Source: Saonia flava (GTDB taxonomy: Bacteria; Bacteroidota; Bacteroidia; Flavobacteriales; Flavobacteriaceae). From it: DNA of 64,000 bases. The notes beneath the pieces were generated by a model. The model ran no database searches and was not told where the DNA came from. It saw nothing but the letters and a program-made list of their open reading frames with translations. Location: positions 2,419,062 to 2,483,061 of the forward strand of contig NZ_JAATJJ010000001.1 of the NCBI RefSeq assembly GCF_011927795.1, written 5' to 3'. Positions 36,201-44,551 of the stretch are shown in pieces. Numbering within the stretch: the first letter of the stretch is position 1; the number at the start of each line of letters is the position of its first letter. Position numbers and translations under genes: made by a program.

Positions 36201-36703
36201 TTTTCTACTGGGTAGTCACCCGTAAAATTTACGTTCATTATGGGGAATGATTCTGCCAAGTTTAAATCAAAAACATTGGGCTCTACCTTTGCTCCATTAA
36301 AAGTAGGCCAGTCTTCACTTGCTTTTTCACTGTCTACCTCGTCTTTTACTTTTTGCTTGGCTTGCTCAACTGTAAGGTCTTCATCAAATTCTACAGTTAT
36401 TATAGAATAATCTTCCTGAGATGTAGAAGTAATTTCAACGACATTACTAATGTTCTTTAGTTTGTCTTCTAGAGGGTCCGTAATTAGACGTTCTATATCT
36501 TCTGCCGTATTTCCTGGATAGGGAGTACTAACATAAACCTTTGTTTCTACTATCTCAGGAAAATCCTCTCTGGGCATGGCAAAATAAGATTTTAGACCAA
36601 TCCACAAAAAGATAGCTATCATTACATAAATAACCGAAGGATTATCTATGGACCATGAGGACAGCTTAAACTCTTTATTTGCGTTTTTTTTCTGCTTGCT
36701 CAT
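33212..36703 (-). CDS. RND efflux permease (hydrophobe/drug type)
   Basis: The 1163-residue inner-membrane pump has the two-fold RND layout. TM1 is near residue 25, a periplasmic loop runs to about 335, and TM2-6 are near 340-500. A second half with its own large periplasmic loop follows, then TM8-12 near 960-1140. TM4 carries GMLVDNGIVVVEN; AcrB has Asp-Asp where this has Asp-Asn. TM10 reads IVVNNGVVLLDY where AcrB has the relay Lys. About 60 extra residues (VLKVKQLIRI to WVYKYTLKKW, near 513-570) add hydrophobic segments between the halves, which explains the length above the usual 1050. It is the last gene of a TetR-TolC-adaptor-pump operon, 4 bp after the adaptor gene. Confidence 0.94.
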   Translation of the reverse strand: MSKQKKNANKEFKLSSWSIDNPSVIYVMIAIFLWIGLKSYFAMPREDFPEIVETKVYVSTPYPGNTAEDIERLITDPLEDKLKNISNVVEITSTSQEDYSIITVEFDEDLTVEQAKQKVKDEVDSEKASEDWPTFNGAKVEPNVFDLNLAESFPIMNVNFTGDYPVEKLKEFAEYMQDEIENLSEIKEVDIRGAQEREVEIAVDIYKMMAAKISFQDVIGAISNGNTTMSAGNIKTNDQRRTIRILGEIEDPKELNNFVVKSEDGAIYLKDIATVTFHEEDKTTFAREFGESVVMLDIKKRSGKNMIEATTKIRALVKEAQENYYPADLNISIANDSSGRTLNQVDDLVNNIIFGIILVVTVLMFFLGFRNALFVGFAIPMSMFMSFMILSLLGYTLNTMILFGMIMGLGMLVDNGIVVVENVYRLMSEGMTRTEAAKKGIGEIAVPIIISTLTTVAAFVPLGLWPGIFGQFMKYFPITLSVVLGSSLFVAIFMNSMLVSQFMELGEKVLKVKQLIRISIILGGFGLFILIFGGAMRGLGSVMIVTAIMFWVYKYTLKKWALNFQNNTMVRFENWYERRIIHALKGKNVYWYFGITFFMLIAVFMLFGMSVGSGRTKIEFFPDNKPNEIYVYIEYPQGTSIEKTNTLTKEIEKKVFEIVNRDEYRDGDYNYLVESTVSQVGEGAGNPQTDGGSSAEMPHRGKVTASMREYKYREGRDTEKLRGTIQNELTGVYPGVGISVEKEANGPPAGYPINIELEGKDYDELIGAAEDIRNFVNTKNIAGIEELKIDVNKSKPSMQVVVDREKAGELGVSVGQVGQQLRRSLFGEKAGVYKLDGEDYDINVRFNEDIRYDKSALFNQNIIFRDASSGQIKEIPVSAVATQRNSSGFSAIKHRDKKRVVTVYSGLKPGFTDAAAIVAEIQKEMEDYKNLPSDIRIDYTGQIEEQNKQMQFLVGAFFSGLGLIMLILIFQFGGISKPLIIMIAIFLSFIGVFGGLMLTGWSFVIMMTMMGIISLAGIVVNNGVVLLDYTQILIDRKKLTLGLDEKALLSREEITEILTKGGKARLRPVILTAITTVLGLIPLAIGLNIDFFSLFSEFDPKIYMGGDNVIFWGPLAWTVIFGLIVATFLTLIIVPVLFNIVYRLKIRIRNWRTKSEVAERAAA

Positions 36704-36707
36704 AGAC

Positions 36708-37877
36708 TTAATCGTTTAATATTTTTACGCTTTGACCGTCTTTTACACTTCTAGCACCTTCTTTTATAAGCTGGTCTCCATCAGAAATACCAGAAATAAT
36801 TTCTACCATGCTATGCTGGGTTCTTCCTGTTTCTACAATTTGTCTGGAGATGACGGCTTCATCGCCATTTTTTGTTTTTGCAACATAAACATATTGTTCA
36901 CCTTCAGCGTTTTCAGAAATAATGCTTTGAGGAATAATAATGGCACTGTCATTAGTGTAGTCATTAATTTTAACTTTTGCCGTTAGGTTAGGCTTAATAT
37001 TCCCATTTTTATTGGGCACTGGAATTTCAACTGAGAAAGCACGATTACCTGGATTAATAAAATTACCCGTTTGTCTAACCTTGGTTGTAACAGAATCTCC
37101 AAGAATGGGGAAATATACCACTGCCTTTTTGCCTTCTTTAACACCCTCTATATAGGTTTCAGGAACTTCTACCTCTACATACATGTTAGAAAGGTTAACA
37201 ATCCTAAAAACCTCGGAACCAGGACCTGGGGAAACTACGGTTCCTTGATCTTTGATTACGTCATCAATAATACCAGAAAATGGTGCTCTTATGGTAGATT
37301 TTGCCAATTGGCTTTCCATTTGTTTTATTGCGCTTTCTTGTGCTTCATAGGTTGTTTTCGCCTGTAGATACTGGATTTCTGATCCAATTTTTTGTTCCCA
37401 CAAGCGCTTTTGACGCTCAAAAGTAGTTTTTGCCAATGCCGTCTGTGTTTTCATTTGTGCAAGCTGACTGGAAAGACCTCCATCATCAATTGATGCTAAA
37501 AGCTGACCTTTAGCTACTTTTTGACCTTCTTGGACATAAACTCGTTGTAAAGTTCCAGGCATTTCTGGGTATATCAATACGTTTTGTTTTGTCATAACAT
37601 CACCTTGCAACTCTAAATAATGGTCAAAATTTTTAGCTTTTGCCTCAAAAGTGGTTACCAAAGGTAATTTTGCATTATTATCCAATTCCGCGATAAGAGA
37701 ATCCAACAACTTAATTTCATTGTCCAATATTCTTTGCTTGGAAGAAATTTCTGTTCTTTTTGCCCTAATTGTTTGTAAATCTTTACTTGCCAATACGCTG
37801 TCCAGTGAGTTATCACTGCTACTGCCACATGATGCTAGTATTAGTATTGTGGACAAAGTGAATAATATCTTTTTCAT
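36708..37877 (-). CDS. RND periplasmic adaptor (membrane fusion protein)
   Basis: The 389-residue lipoprotein (lipobox LASC, Cys about 17) links the pump to the outer-membrane channel. A coiled coil (about residues 30-70) precedes the split lipoyl domain (MPGTLQRVYVQEGQKVAKGQLLASID, then KSTIRAPFSGIIDDVIKDQGTVVSPG). Beta-barrel and membrane-proximal domains follow. The N-terminal predicted coil before the lipoyl half is longer than in AcrA. It lies between tolC-like and pump genes in an operon. Confidence 0.94.
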   Translation of the reverse strand: MKKILFTLSTILILASCGSSSDNSLDSVLASKDLQTIRAKRTEISSKQRILDNEIKLLDSLIAELDNNAKLPLVTTFEAKAKNFDHYLELQGDVMTKQNVLIYPEMPGTLQRVYVQEGQKVAKGQLLASIDDGGLSSQLAQMKTQTALAKTTFERQKRLWEQKIGSEIQYLQAKTTYEAQESAIKQMESQLAKSTIRAPFSGIIDDVIKDQGTVVSPGPGSEVFRIVNLSNMYVEVEVPETYIEGVKEGKKAVVYFPILGDSVTTKVRQTGNFINPGNRAFSVEIPVPNKNGNIKPNLTAKVKINDYTNDSAIIIPQSIISENAEGEQYVYVAKTKNGDEAVISRQIVETGRTQHSMVEIISGISDGDQLIKEGARSVKDGQSVKILND

Positions 37878-37905
37878 TGTTTACTATTTTAAAGATTGAT
37901 GTAGT

Positions 37906-39240
37906 TTAATTGTTATAGATTGTTTCGAGTTCTGTTTTCTTGTTTATAACATTGACCATTGACTGCAGATATTCCTGTTGGGAAGAATATAGTTGTATTT
38001 GCGCTTGTCTTAGATCAAAGCTGGATGCCAAGCCTTCGAAGTATTTAATCTCATTTTTCTTTTCAATTCGTTCTGCCAAGTCTAAATTATTCTTAGCGGT
38101 CTTGTATTCTTCTATGGCCAAAATGTAGTTGCTCTTGCTGTTCTCTAGTTGCAGACGAATTTGCTCTTCTGCTTCGGTCATTTGCGTTTTGGCTTTTTCT
38201 ACAGCTATTTTTGCCCTTTGTGTGCTGGCACTTCTGCCTAAAGAACTAAAAATTGGAATGTTTAAATCAAAACCCAATATGGAAGAATCAAACCATTTTT
38301 GCTCACTTTTAAAAAAGTCGAACCCATCTGCATAGGAAGTGGAGCCATAATTTAAAAAGGCATTCAAAGTGGGGAGCGCTCTACTTTTTGCTAATTTAAG
38401 CTCTAAAGTACGCTGCTCGTTAAGGTTAAGGGCAAATTTGTAATCTACATTATTGTTAATGTTTAGTTCTGATTCCACTAGGTCATAATCGATTTGTTTT
38501 TGCGTTAGGGTATCCAAATCTTCGGATAATATTGTGGAAGAATCTATGGGAATACCCATGACCAAATTCAGCATTTGCAATGTAATGTCCTTTAACCTAA
38601 CGGCATTTTTCAATTGATTTTCAATGGATGATAATGTAATTTGGAGCTGCTCCACACTTTCTTCTTCACCCAGTCCGTTTTCAAAGATTTTTTGTGTTTC
38701 GTCAAGGTTTTTTGCCAAGGTAGCTTGGTTTTTTTCTAGGATGGTAACACTTTCTTCGGCTAAAAGAACATTGCCATAAGCTTCTACTACAGCTTTTCTA
38801 ATTTCCAAATCTGTCTTTTCTTTGTTGTTGGCACTGTACTCTAGAAAGGTCTTGGTAGCCTGCACCCCTACAATATAAGAGCCGTCAAAAATTTGTTGCC
38901 TTAGTGTGGCTGTTGCGCTCATGGATTGTGGCTGTCCAAAAGTGACTTCAGCAAAATCGCCAGGCTCACCGCCAAAAAATTCTGCAGGAATCAAAGAGAC
39001 AGGTTGTTTTAATTGGTTTTGGTAACTAACCGCACCACTAATTTGTGGCAAACCCGTAGCAATGGTTTCCCATTTTTGTTTTTCGGCATCTACTAAATCC
39101 CTACTGGCATTTATAGAACTATAATTATGCTCCAAAGCAAAAGCAATGGCTTCCTCCAATGTATAGCTATTTGGTTTGTCCTGTGCATAACCTAAGGAGA
39201 TTGCAAATAGACTTATGAATAATAAAAACTTACCTCTCAT
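37906..39240 (-). CDS. TolC-family outer-membrane efflux channel
   Basis: The 444-residue protein has a signal peptide (ending GYAQ) and two OEP repeats of long alternating helices: SYTLEEAIAFALEHNYSSINASRDL in the first, and ELKLAKSRALPTLNAFLNYG with ILGFDLNIPIFSS in the second. There is a barrel strand pair in each repeat. It ends in INKKTELETIYNN, typical of Bacteroidota TolC-like proteins. It directly follows the TetR gene with no gap, so regulator and channel are in the same message. Confidence 0.94.
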   Translation of the reverse strand: MRGKFLLFISLFAISLGYAQDKPNSYTLEEAIAFALEHNYSSINASRDLVDAEKQKWETIATGLPQISGAVSYQNQLKQPVSLIPAEFFGGEPGDFAEVTFGQPQSMSATATLRQQIFDGSYIVGVQATKTFLEYSANNKEKTDLEIRKAVVEAYGNVLLAEESVTILEKNQATLAKNLDETQKIFENGLGEEESVEQLQITLSSIENQLKNAVRLKDITLQMLNLVMGIPIDSSTILSEDLDTLTQKQIDYDLVESELNINNNVDYKFALNLNEQRTLELKLAKSRALPTLNAFLNYGSTSYADGFDFFKSEQKWFDSSILGFDLNIPIFSSLGRSASTQRAKIAVEKAKTQMTEAEEQIRLQLENSKSNYILAIEEYKTAKNNLDLAERIEKKNEIKYFEGLASSFDLRQAQIQLYSSQQEYLQSMVNVINKKTELETIYNN

Positions 39241-39846
39241 TTATTGTTGATTTGAATTGATGATTTTATTTAATATGGTTCTACCTTTGGGCGTAACAAT
39301 GCCCCTAAGATGATATTCTAAATAATTGTCCATGAGCTCGGTCATGGGAAAAATGTCTTGGGGGAAAATCTCAATATTTTTTATGCTCATGGCACCAGAA
39401 AAATATATTCTTGAAACAAAAGCTAGATTCAGATTTTCTCTATATATGCCCATTTCTATACCCTTGTTCAGGTTTTCCAATACACATTCCCTCATTACCT
39501 CATATTGCTTATTTCGCAGAGTGTCATAAATCTGTGGATAATACTTTTGCAATTGGTATTGCGGAGATGATTTTTCATTTTTAAGATGAACCATCATATG
39601 TTTCTTAATCTCATATAATTCCTCAATGGGATTTTTGTTCATAGAACAAATTTTTTCGATCGCTTCTGAAATTCTGTGGAAAACATGCAATGTACATTCG
39701 GCAACCAACTTGGTTTTATTAGGGAAATGGGTATAAATTGTTTTTTTGGAAATACCCATTTCATTGGCCAAATCATCCATGGTAACACTTTTAAACCCTA
39801 AGCTTAAAAACATTTCTGCCGCTCTATCAACTATTTTGTCTTTCAT
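39241..39846 (-). CDS. TetR/AcrR family repressor of the efflux operon
   Basis: I used the ATG at 39846; an upstream TTG at 39858 overlaps the promoter. The 201-residue protein has the TetR helix-turn-helix (AAEMFLSLGFKSVTMDDLANEMGISKKTIYTHFPNKTKL) at the N-terminus and an all-helical ligand domain. It is the first gene of the operon and its stop abuts the TolC gene. A perfect 10+10 palindrome (39869-39896) lies immediately upstream of the -7 box, so autorepression is very likely. Confidence 0.93.
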   Translation of the reverse strand: MKDKIVDRAAEMFLSLGFKSVTMDDLANEMGISKKTIYTHFPNKTKLVAECTLHVFHRISEAIEKICSMNKNPIEELYEIKKHMMVHLKNEKSSPQYQLQKYYPQIYDTLRNKQYEVMRECVLENLNKGIEMGIYRENLNLAFVSRIYFSGAMSIKNIEIFPQDIFPMTELMDNYLEYHLRGIVTPKGRTILNKIINSNQQ

Positions 39847-39855
39847 AATAGGGGG

Positions 39856-39863
39856 CAAATGTA
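39856..39863 (-). promoter_or_regulatory. Bacteroidota -7 element of the TetR-efflux operon
   Basis: Plus-strand CAAATGTA reads TACATTTG on the minus strand, matching TAnnTTTG. It is about 10 bp upstream of the TetR ATG, giving a very short leader. The palindromic operator covers the region where the -33 box should be. Confidence 0.55.
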
Positions 39864-39868
39864 ATACA

Positions 39869-39911
39869 GGAAACTTTTAAAACATAAAAAGTTTCCAAAG
39901 TTTTATGTTTT
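39869..39911. promoter_or_regulatory. Two interleaved inverted repeats, probable TetR operator
   Basis: Repeat A: GGAAACTTTT (39869-39878) and AAAAGTTTCC (39887-39896) are perfect 10-bp arms with an 8-bp spacer. Repeat B: AAAACATAAAA (39879-39889) and TTTTATGTTTT (39901-39911) are perfect 11-bp arms with an 11-bp spacer. They share three bases. Repeat A is the better operator candidate by position. Repeat B could be a second operator or a cruciform-prone site. Confidence 0.75.
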
Positions 39912-39953
39912 TTTAACATTTTATTAATCTAATGCCCAATGAAAACACAAACT

Positions 39954-40364
39954 TCATTGTTCCTTTTGCTTTCTTTCAACATATTCCTTGTAAGCAGTTT
40001 CTCCTTCCTCTTTCCAAAATTTGTCATAGTGCTTCCACTCAGAAAAATCATTTCTGAAAGACTCACATTTTCGATTTTTAAATTTGTTTTTGGCTTTTTT
40101 TCCACCACCATTAGAGCCGCAATGTCCCATTCCAAAAAACAATTTGGCCAAAATAAAAATACCTACCGCTTGCCAATAGGTTATGGTGGTCAACCCAAAT
40201 AAATCGGGCATTAACCAGTTCCACAGCCTCATGACCACATAACCCACCAAAATTGCCATAAGAATACCAAATATGATGGCAAAGATTATCTTAACGGCTT
40301 TGGTCAATCTTTTTTTCATTCTTCTTTCGATCTTCTTCTCTATTTTTTTCTCAATCTGTTCCAT
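39954..40364 (-). CDS. Small membrane protein paired with an ECF sigma factor
   Basis: The 136-residue protein begins with a very basic and acidic helix (MEQIEKKIEKKIERRMKKRL). Two hydrophobic segments follow (about residues 23-48 and 60-85). A short Gly/Cys turn (GMGHCGSNGGG) and a charged C-terminal helix rich in aromatic residues complete it. The gene lies 18 bp after the sigma-factor gene. It has no zinc-finger anti-sigma motif, but its position suggests a membrane partner or target of that sigma factor. Family not recognised beyond a Bacteroidota hypothetical. Confidence 0.7.
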   Translation of the reverse strand: MEQIEKKIEKKIERRMKKRLTKAVKIIFAIIFGILMAILVGYVVMRLWNWLMPDLFGLTTITYWQAVGIFILAKLFFGMGHCGSNGGGKKAKNKFKNRKCESFRNDFSEWKHYDKFWKEEGETAYKEYVERKQKEQ

Positions 40365-40382
40365 ATTTTTAGAGTTTATCTT

Positions 40383-40919
40383 TTATACAATTACTTCTAT
40401 CTCAAGTTTCTTAAATAATAATGAAATTGCCCTATGCCTTCTGGACATTAAAGTCCCTGCTGAAATCCCTGTTTGCTGGGCTATTTCTCTATAGGTATAC
40501 CCCTCAAAATCCACAGCCAGAATAATATCCCGGTAAGCGGGTTTTAAGTCCATTATGGCATGTTTTAGCTTTTCTTTTAAATGTTCTGGATATTCAGAAT
40601 CGGATTTTCCATAGAAGAGCTCGGCAAACTCGGTCCAAAAGCTTTCAAGTTCCTCATCACCGTATAGTTTTTCTTTACGTGTGCGCATAACATCTATAAT
40701 TTTGTTTCTAATAGAATTGTATACAAAGCCGGCAATATTATTTATGGGCAATGCATCTATTGGTCTTGAGAAGACCCTTAGGGCAACATCTTGGATAATA
40801 TCTTCGGCATCACTATCTACTGTATTGTTAATCCTAGACCGCACGTAACCTTTTAAAGAACTATATTCTTCTTTAAAAAAAGTATTCAGTTTTAAGTAGT
40901 TTTCTTCTTCAGAAACCAT
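40383..40919 (-). CDS. ECF-type RNA polymerase sigma factor
   Basis: The 178-residue protein has a sigma-70 region 2 (SDAEDIIQDVALRVFSR ... NIAGFVYNSIRNKIIDVMRTRK). Region 4 is LKPAYRDIILAVDFEGYTYREIAQQTGISAGTLMSRRHRAISLL, with the helix-turn-helix at its end. The linker is slightly long. It is the first gene of a two-gene unit with a small membrane protein and is divergent from the polyprenyl synthase gene (163-bp gap). Target genes are unknown. Confidence 0.92.
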   Translation of the reverse strand: MVSEEENYLKLNTFFKEEYSSLKGYVRSRINNTVDSDAEDIIQDVALRVFSRPIDALPINNIAGFVYNSIRNKIIDVMRTRKEKLYGDEELESFWTEFAELFYGKSDSEYPEHLKEKLKHAIMDLKPAYRDIILAVDFEGYTYREIAQQTGISAGTLMSRRHRAISLLFKKLEIEVIV

Positions 40920-41058
40920 TTAAAGGTTATTTGTGCCGGTTTTTCAATTATATAGACGAAGCTTTTTGAAAGTATTGCATTATCTGACGAATTATTTTCA
41001 ATATTGTTTCAATTTATTGAAAGGAATGTCCATAGAAGGTAGTTTGTTAAAATGGATG

Positions 41059-41066
41059 TATTTTTG
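41059..41066 (+). promoter_or_regulatory. Bacteroidota -7 element for the polyprenyl synthase gene
   Basis: TATTTTTG matches TAnnTTTG, with a leader of about 17 bp to the ATG at 41083. A TTTG at 41043-41046 is too close to be the ideal -33 box. Confidence 0.45.
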
Positions 41067-41082
41067 AAATAAAATTGGCTCA

Positions 41083-42057
41083 ATGCACACTATTGAAGAG
41101 TATAGAACACTATTTATATCTTATTTAAAGGAAAAAGTTAGAACCAAGGAGCCTAAAAACCTCTATGCACCAATTACCTATATTATGGAATTGGGAGGAA
41201 AGCGTTTACGTCCTGTATTAACTTTAATGACTACCGAAATCTTTGGAACTAATTATAAAAAGGCATTGGACGCCGCCGCCGCCGTAGAAATATTTCATAA
41301 TTTTTCATTGGTGCATGATGATATAATGGATGCAGCCCCTTTGAGAAGGGGAAAGAAAACTGTTCATAAAAAGTGGGATGTTAATACGGGTATTTTATCT
41401 GGAGATGCCATGTTAATTACAGCCTATCAATTTTTTGAAACCTACGAAGATGCTATTTTCAAAGATTTGGCAAAAATTTTTAGCACTACTGCCTTGCAAG
41501 TTTGTGAAGGCCAGCAATATGATATTGATTTTGAAAGTAGGGATCTTGTAACCATCCCAGAATATCTAAAAATGATTGAGTATAAAACAGCAGTACTCGT
41601 TGCTGGCGCCATGAAGATGGGAGCCATTATAGCCAAAGCTCCCAAAGAAAGTCAAAATGTAATATATGAGTTTGGAAAAAATTTGGGAATTGCTTTTCAA
41701 TTGCAAGATGATTATCTCGATGCTTTTGGAGACCCTAAAACATTTGGGAAGCAAGTAGGTGGTGATATCATAGAAAACAAAAAAACCTTTTTGTTCATAA
41801 AGGCAATGGAAATGGCAACCACCGAACAATGTCAGGAATTGGGACATTTATTTTCTATTCAGCCTAATGACTCTGAACCCAAAGTGACTACCGTAAAGCA
41901 AATTTTTAAGGAAAGTGGTGCAGCAGAACTTGCACGCAAGGAAATTGAAAATTACACCAACAAAGCGTTTTCTATTTTGGATTCTATATCAATTGATTTG
42001 GACAAAAAACAAATACTTTTGGATTTTGGCAAAGGTCTAATGAATCGTTCGGTTTAG
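41083..42057 (+). CDS. Polyprenyl (probably octaprenyl) diphosphate synthase
   Basis: The 324-residue all-helical trans-prenyltransferase has the first Asp-rich motif LVHDDIMD (Asp 79, 80, 83) after GGKRLRP. The second, LQDDYLDAFGD, is near residues 206-216. The positions before the first Asp motif are EIFHNFSLVH, whose small residues allow a long product, so it probably supplies the menaquinone side chain. The exact chain length cannot be told. Its end overlaps the convergent small gene at 42054 by 4 bp. Confidence 0.9.
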   Translation: MHTIEEYRTLFISYLKEKVRTKEPKNLYAPITYIMELGGKRLRPVLTLMTTEIFGTNYKKALDAAAAVEIFHNFSLVHDDIMDAAPLRRGKKTVHKKWDVNTGILSGDAMLITAYQFFETYEDAIFKDLAKIFSTTALQVCEGQQYDIDFESRDLVTIPEYLKMIEYKTAVLVAGAMKMGAIIAKAPKESQNVIYEFGKNLGIAFQLQDDYLDAFGDPKTFGKQVGGDIIENKKTFLFIKAMEMATTEQCQELGHLFSIQPNDSEPKVTTVKQIFKESGAAELARKEIENYTNKAFSILDSISIDLDKKQILLDFGKGLMNRSV

Positions 42058-42251
42058 GCTTTCCCATTTTTAGCTTTCTTTTTCTTTCTAATAAAAAATA
42101 CAGTTAAGCCGATAACGGGCAGAATTAGGAAATACCAATTGCTCCACATTCCTTTTTTATACAAATAGGTTCCTATTAGACCCAAAAGTGTCCATTTTAG
42201 AAGCACATAGCCTATTCCTAAAAGAAGTCCTTTTTTTAAGGTATTTTTCAT
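42054..42251 (-). CDS. Small two-helix membrane protein downstream of a TonB receptor
   Basis: The 65-residue protein has two hydrophobic segments (GLLLGIGYVLLKWTLLGLIG and FLILPVIGLTVFFI) and a Lys-rich tail. It lies 9 bp after the TonB receptor stop, so it is probably co-transcribed with it. There is no recognisable family. Being conserved in position next to a metal-type receptor would support a real role. Confidence 0.6.
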   Translation of the reverse strand: MKNTLKKGLLLGIGYVLLKWTLLGLIGTYLYKKGMWSNWYFLILPVIGLTVFFIRKKKKAKNGKA

Positions 42252-42260
42252 TTTACTCCA

Positions 42261-44528
42261 TTATAAAGTGTACCGCAGCCCTACAAAACCTCTAATTCCT
42301 TGGTTGGGACCATATACATAAGAAGGGTCAAAAGTTAGACCATAGGGATTGTCTGGGGTTGCTTGGGCATTTCCATTGGCATTAAAACTTACATTTTTAT
42401 CAAAAGGGTCGTTCGCTCTGGCAATAATGAAAGGGTTCCCCTTGTTAGGTGTCCAGTTTAATAGGTTTTTAATACCTCCATAGATTTCAAAATCCTTAAA
42501 ACCCTTATAGGTAAACTGAATATTTTGAATGCTCCAATATGGTGAAAATTCCTCTCTTGGGTCTAAATTCCCCAATAGTGGCAATCGCATTGGGCTGTAT
42601 AGATTTCCTGTGTAGTCAACACTTAAATCCAAAGACCTAAAGGTATAGGACATATTCCAGGTGCCTGTAAAACGTTCTGTTAATATTTGCCTTGTTTTAA
42701 CGCCGTTTTCAGTATTGCTCACATCTTGATAAGTACCTCCAATCAGGATTTTTAATCCATTAAAAAAGACGACATCTACGTTGGCACTGATTCCTTTCGA
42801 AACTGATTTTCCATCCAAATTATCGTAAATAATCTGGTTGGGATTGGTGTCATAATCAGGTAAAATAATATTTTTAAAGTGGGTGTAAAAGATGGAAGCA
42901 TCAATGCCAACAAAGGTGCCGTTATCACCATATACTTTTTTAAGGTAGTTAAGGTTCATGTTCATAGAACGTTCTGGCTTTAATTCTTCTGCAACAATTA
43001 CATCTCTAGCGCCTGTCAATGCCGCATGCTCCTCGGTAAAAAGGTTTACAACTCTAAATCCCGTACCGGCATTCACCCTAAAAATATCATTGTCTGATAG
43101 TTTCCATTTGTACGCCACCCTTGGAGTAAGGATATTTCCATGTCTCTTATCATAATCGTACCGAAGACCAGTTAAGAGTGAATGTTTTTTAGTAAATTTT
43201 AGTTCATCCTGAACAAAAAAGCTAGGAATCACGACTTCATCCGCATTAACAGTTGCAGGAGTATTGTCGTTGTAATATTGATATCTCATAGCAGAGCCAA
43301 AAAGTAAATCATGACTCTTGATGGTTTTGTCCCAAGTTAATTGAGCAAACCCAATTCTTTGTTGTGCCAAATAAGGAACATTGCCATAAACCGAATTTTG
43401 GTCGTGGTCATTGTATGAGAAAGAAAGCATTAATTTTTCTGTTGTTGGGAGTTGGTATTTTCCCAACAGTTCCCATCTTCTCGTGTAGATGCTTTCACCG
43501 TACACTTCATCACCACCCCTATATTCTGGAGTCCATTGCATTTCTCCCCCCCATCGGTCTTCGTAGAAAAATCGACCTGCAAAAGAGAATATTCTGGATT
43601 CACTTCGTTTAAAATTCCATTTCTGAAAGATTGATATTCTATTTTGAAGTGTTAAATCGGTAAAATTATCGTTGTTGTTGTCAATAGGGTTGTCATAATT
43701 AAAATAGTTTGCCCCCAATAACAAATCGGTTTTGTTGCCCACTTTAATTTTTGCTCCTATATCCAAATTGTATTCTCCCCATCCAGAAATAAAACTGTCG
43801 ACAAAAAAGCTAGGAGCATTTAGTGCGTTTTTGGTAATAACATTGATAAGACCACCAACCGCTTCACTGCCATATAGTGTAGATGCGGGCCCTTTTACAA
43901 TTTCAATTTGTTCAATAAGAGAGTTAGGTATCCCAGAAAGCCCATATACTGTTCCTAAACCACTTACAATGGGCATGCCGTCTATCAATACCAAAGTATA
44001 GGGGCCTTCCAATCCGTTGATATGAATATCTCCAGTATTACATACATTGCAATTTATTTGGGGACGTACACCATTTACATTTTGTAATGCCTCAAAAATA
44101 TTGGGGGTAGGGTTCTTTTTAAAAAAAGTTGGCTTGTAAACCTCTACAGGAACCGGACTTTCCAACCTGCTTACCGGTTTTAATGTTCCTGTTACCACCA
44201 TTTCATCCAAAATTTCGGAGGAGGCTTCCAGATGAATGTCCAATGTTTTTGTTTGATTGCCAGTAAGTTCTATTTTGGTTTCATAGGGAACATAACCAAT
44301 GGCAGAGACAACCAAAGTATACTTGCCATTTGGAATATTAGAGAGTGTATAGAATCCATTCTCCTGTGAGGAGGTCCCCAACTCAGTTTTTTTTAAATAG
44401 ATGTTTACAAAAGAAACAGCTTGTCCATCACTGGTCACCACTCCTTCTAATGCACTATTTTGCGAAAACAATAGTGAATAAGAAAAAAGCATGAGAGCTA
44501 GTAGAAACCATTTTGCAGCCTGGGACAT
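42261..44528 (-). CDS. TonB-dependent receptor, probably for a metal ion or metal complex
   Basis: I chose the ATG at 44528 (MSQAAKWFLLALML leader). A TTG at 44564 would start inside the operator. The 755-residue protein has a CarboxypepD_reg-like domain (ALEGVVTSDGQAVSFVNIYLKK) and a plug (IHINGLEGPYTLVLIDGMPI, then VKGPASTLYGSEAVGGLINVITK). A barrel follows, ending in the strand VGLRYTL. CNVCNTG early in the plug is a Cys-x-x-Cys that could touch metal. It is divergent from a DtxR-type regulator and shares its palindromic operator, so metal-dependent repression is likely. The ligand (Fe, Mn, Zn or a complex) is not evident. Confidence 0.92.
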   Translation of the reverse strand: MSQAAKWFLLALMLFSYSLLFSQNSALEGVVTSDGQAVSFVNIYLKKTELGTSSQENGFYTLSNIPNGKYTLVVSAIGYVPYETKIELTGNQTKTLDIHLEASSEILDEMVVTGTLKPVSRLESPVPVEVYKPTFFKKNPTPNIFEALQNVNGVRPQINCNVCNTGDIHINGLEGPYTLVLIDGMPIVSGLGTVYGLSGIPNSLIEQIEIVKGPASTLYGSEAVGGLINVITKNALNAPSFFVDSFISGWGEYNLDIGAKIKVGNKTDLLLGANYFNYDNPIDNNNDNFTDLTLQNRISIFQKWNFKRSESRIFSFAGRFFYEDRWGGEMQWTPEYRGGDEVYGESIYTRRWELLGKYQLPTTEKLMLSFSYNDHDQNSVYGNVPYLAQQRIGFAQLTWDKTIKSHDLLFGSAMRYQYYNDNTPATVNADEVVIPSFFVQDELKFTKKHSLLTGLRYDYDKRHGNILTPRVAYKWKLSDNDIFRVNAGTGFRVVNLFTEEHAALTGARDVIVAEELKPERSMNMNLNYLKKVYGDNGTFVGIDASIFYTHFKNIILPDYDTNPNQIIYDNLDGKSVSKGISANVDVVFFNGLKILIGGTYQDVSNTENGVKTRQILTERFTGTWNMSYTFRSLDLSVDYTGNLYSPMRLPLLGNLDPREEFSPYWSIQNIQFTYKGFKDFEIYGGIKNLLNWTPNKGNPFIIARANDPFDKNVSFNANGNAQATPDNPYGLTFDPSYVYGPNQGIRGFVGLRYTL

Positions 44529-44551
44529 AAGTGCTTTTGTTAGTATAAAAT

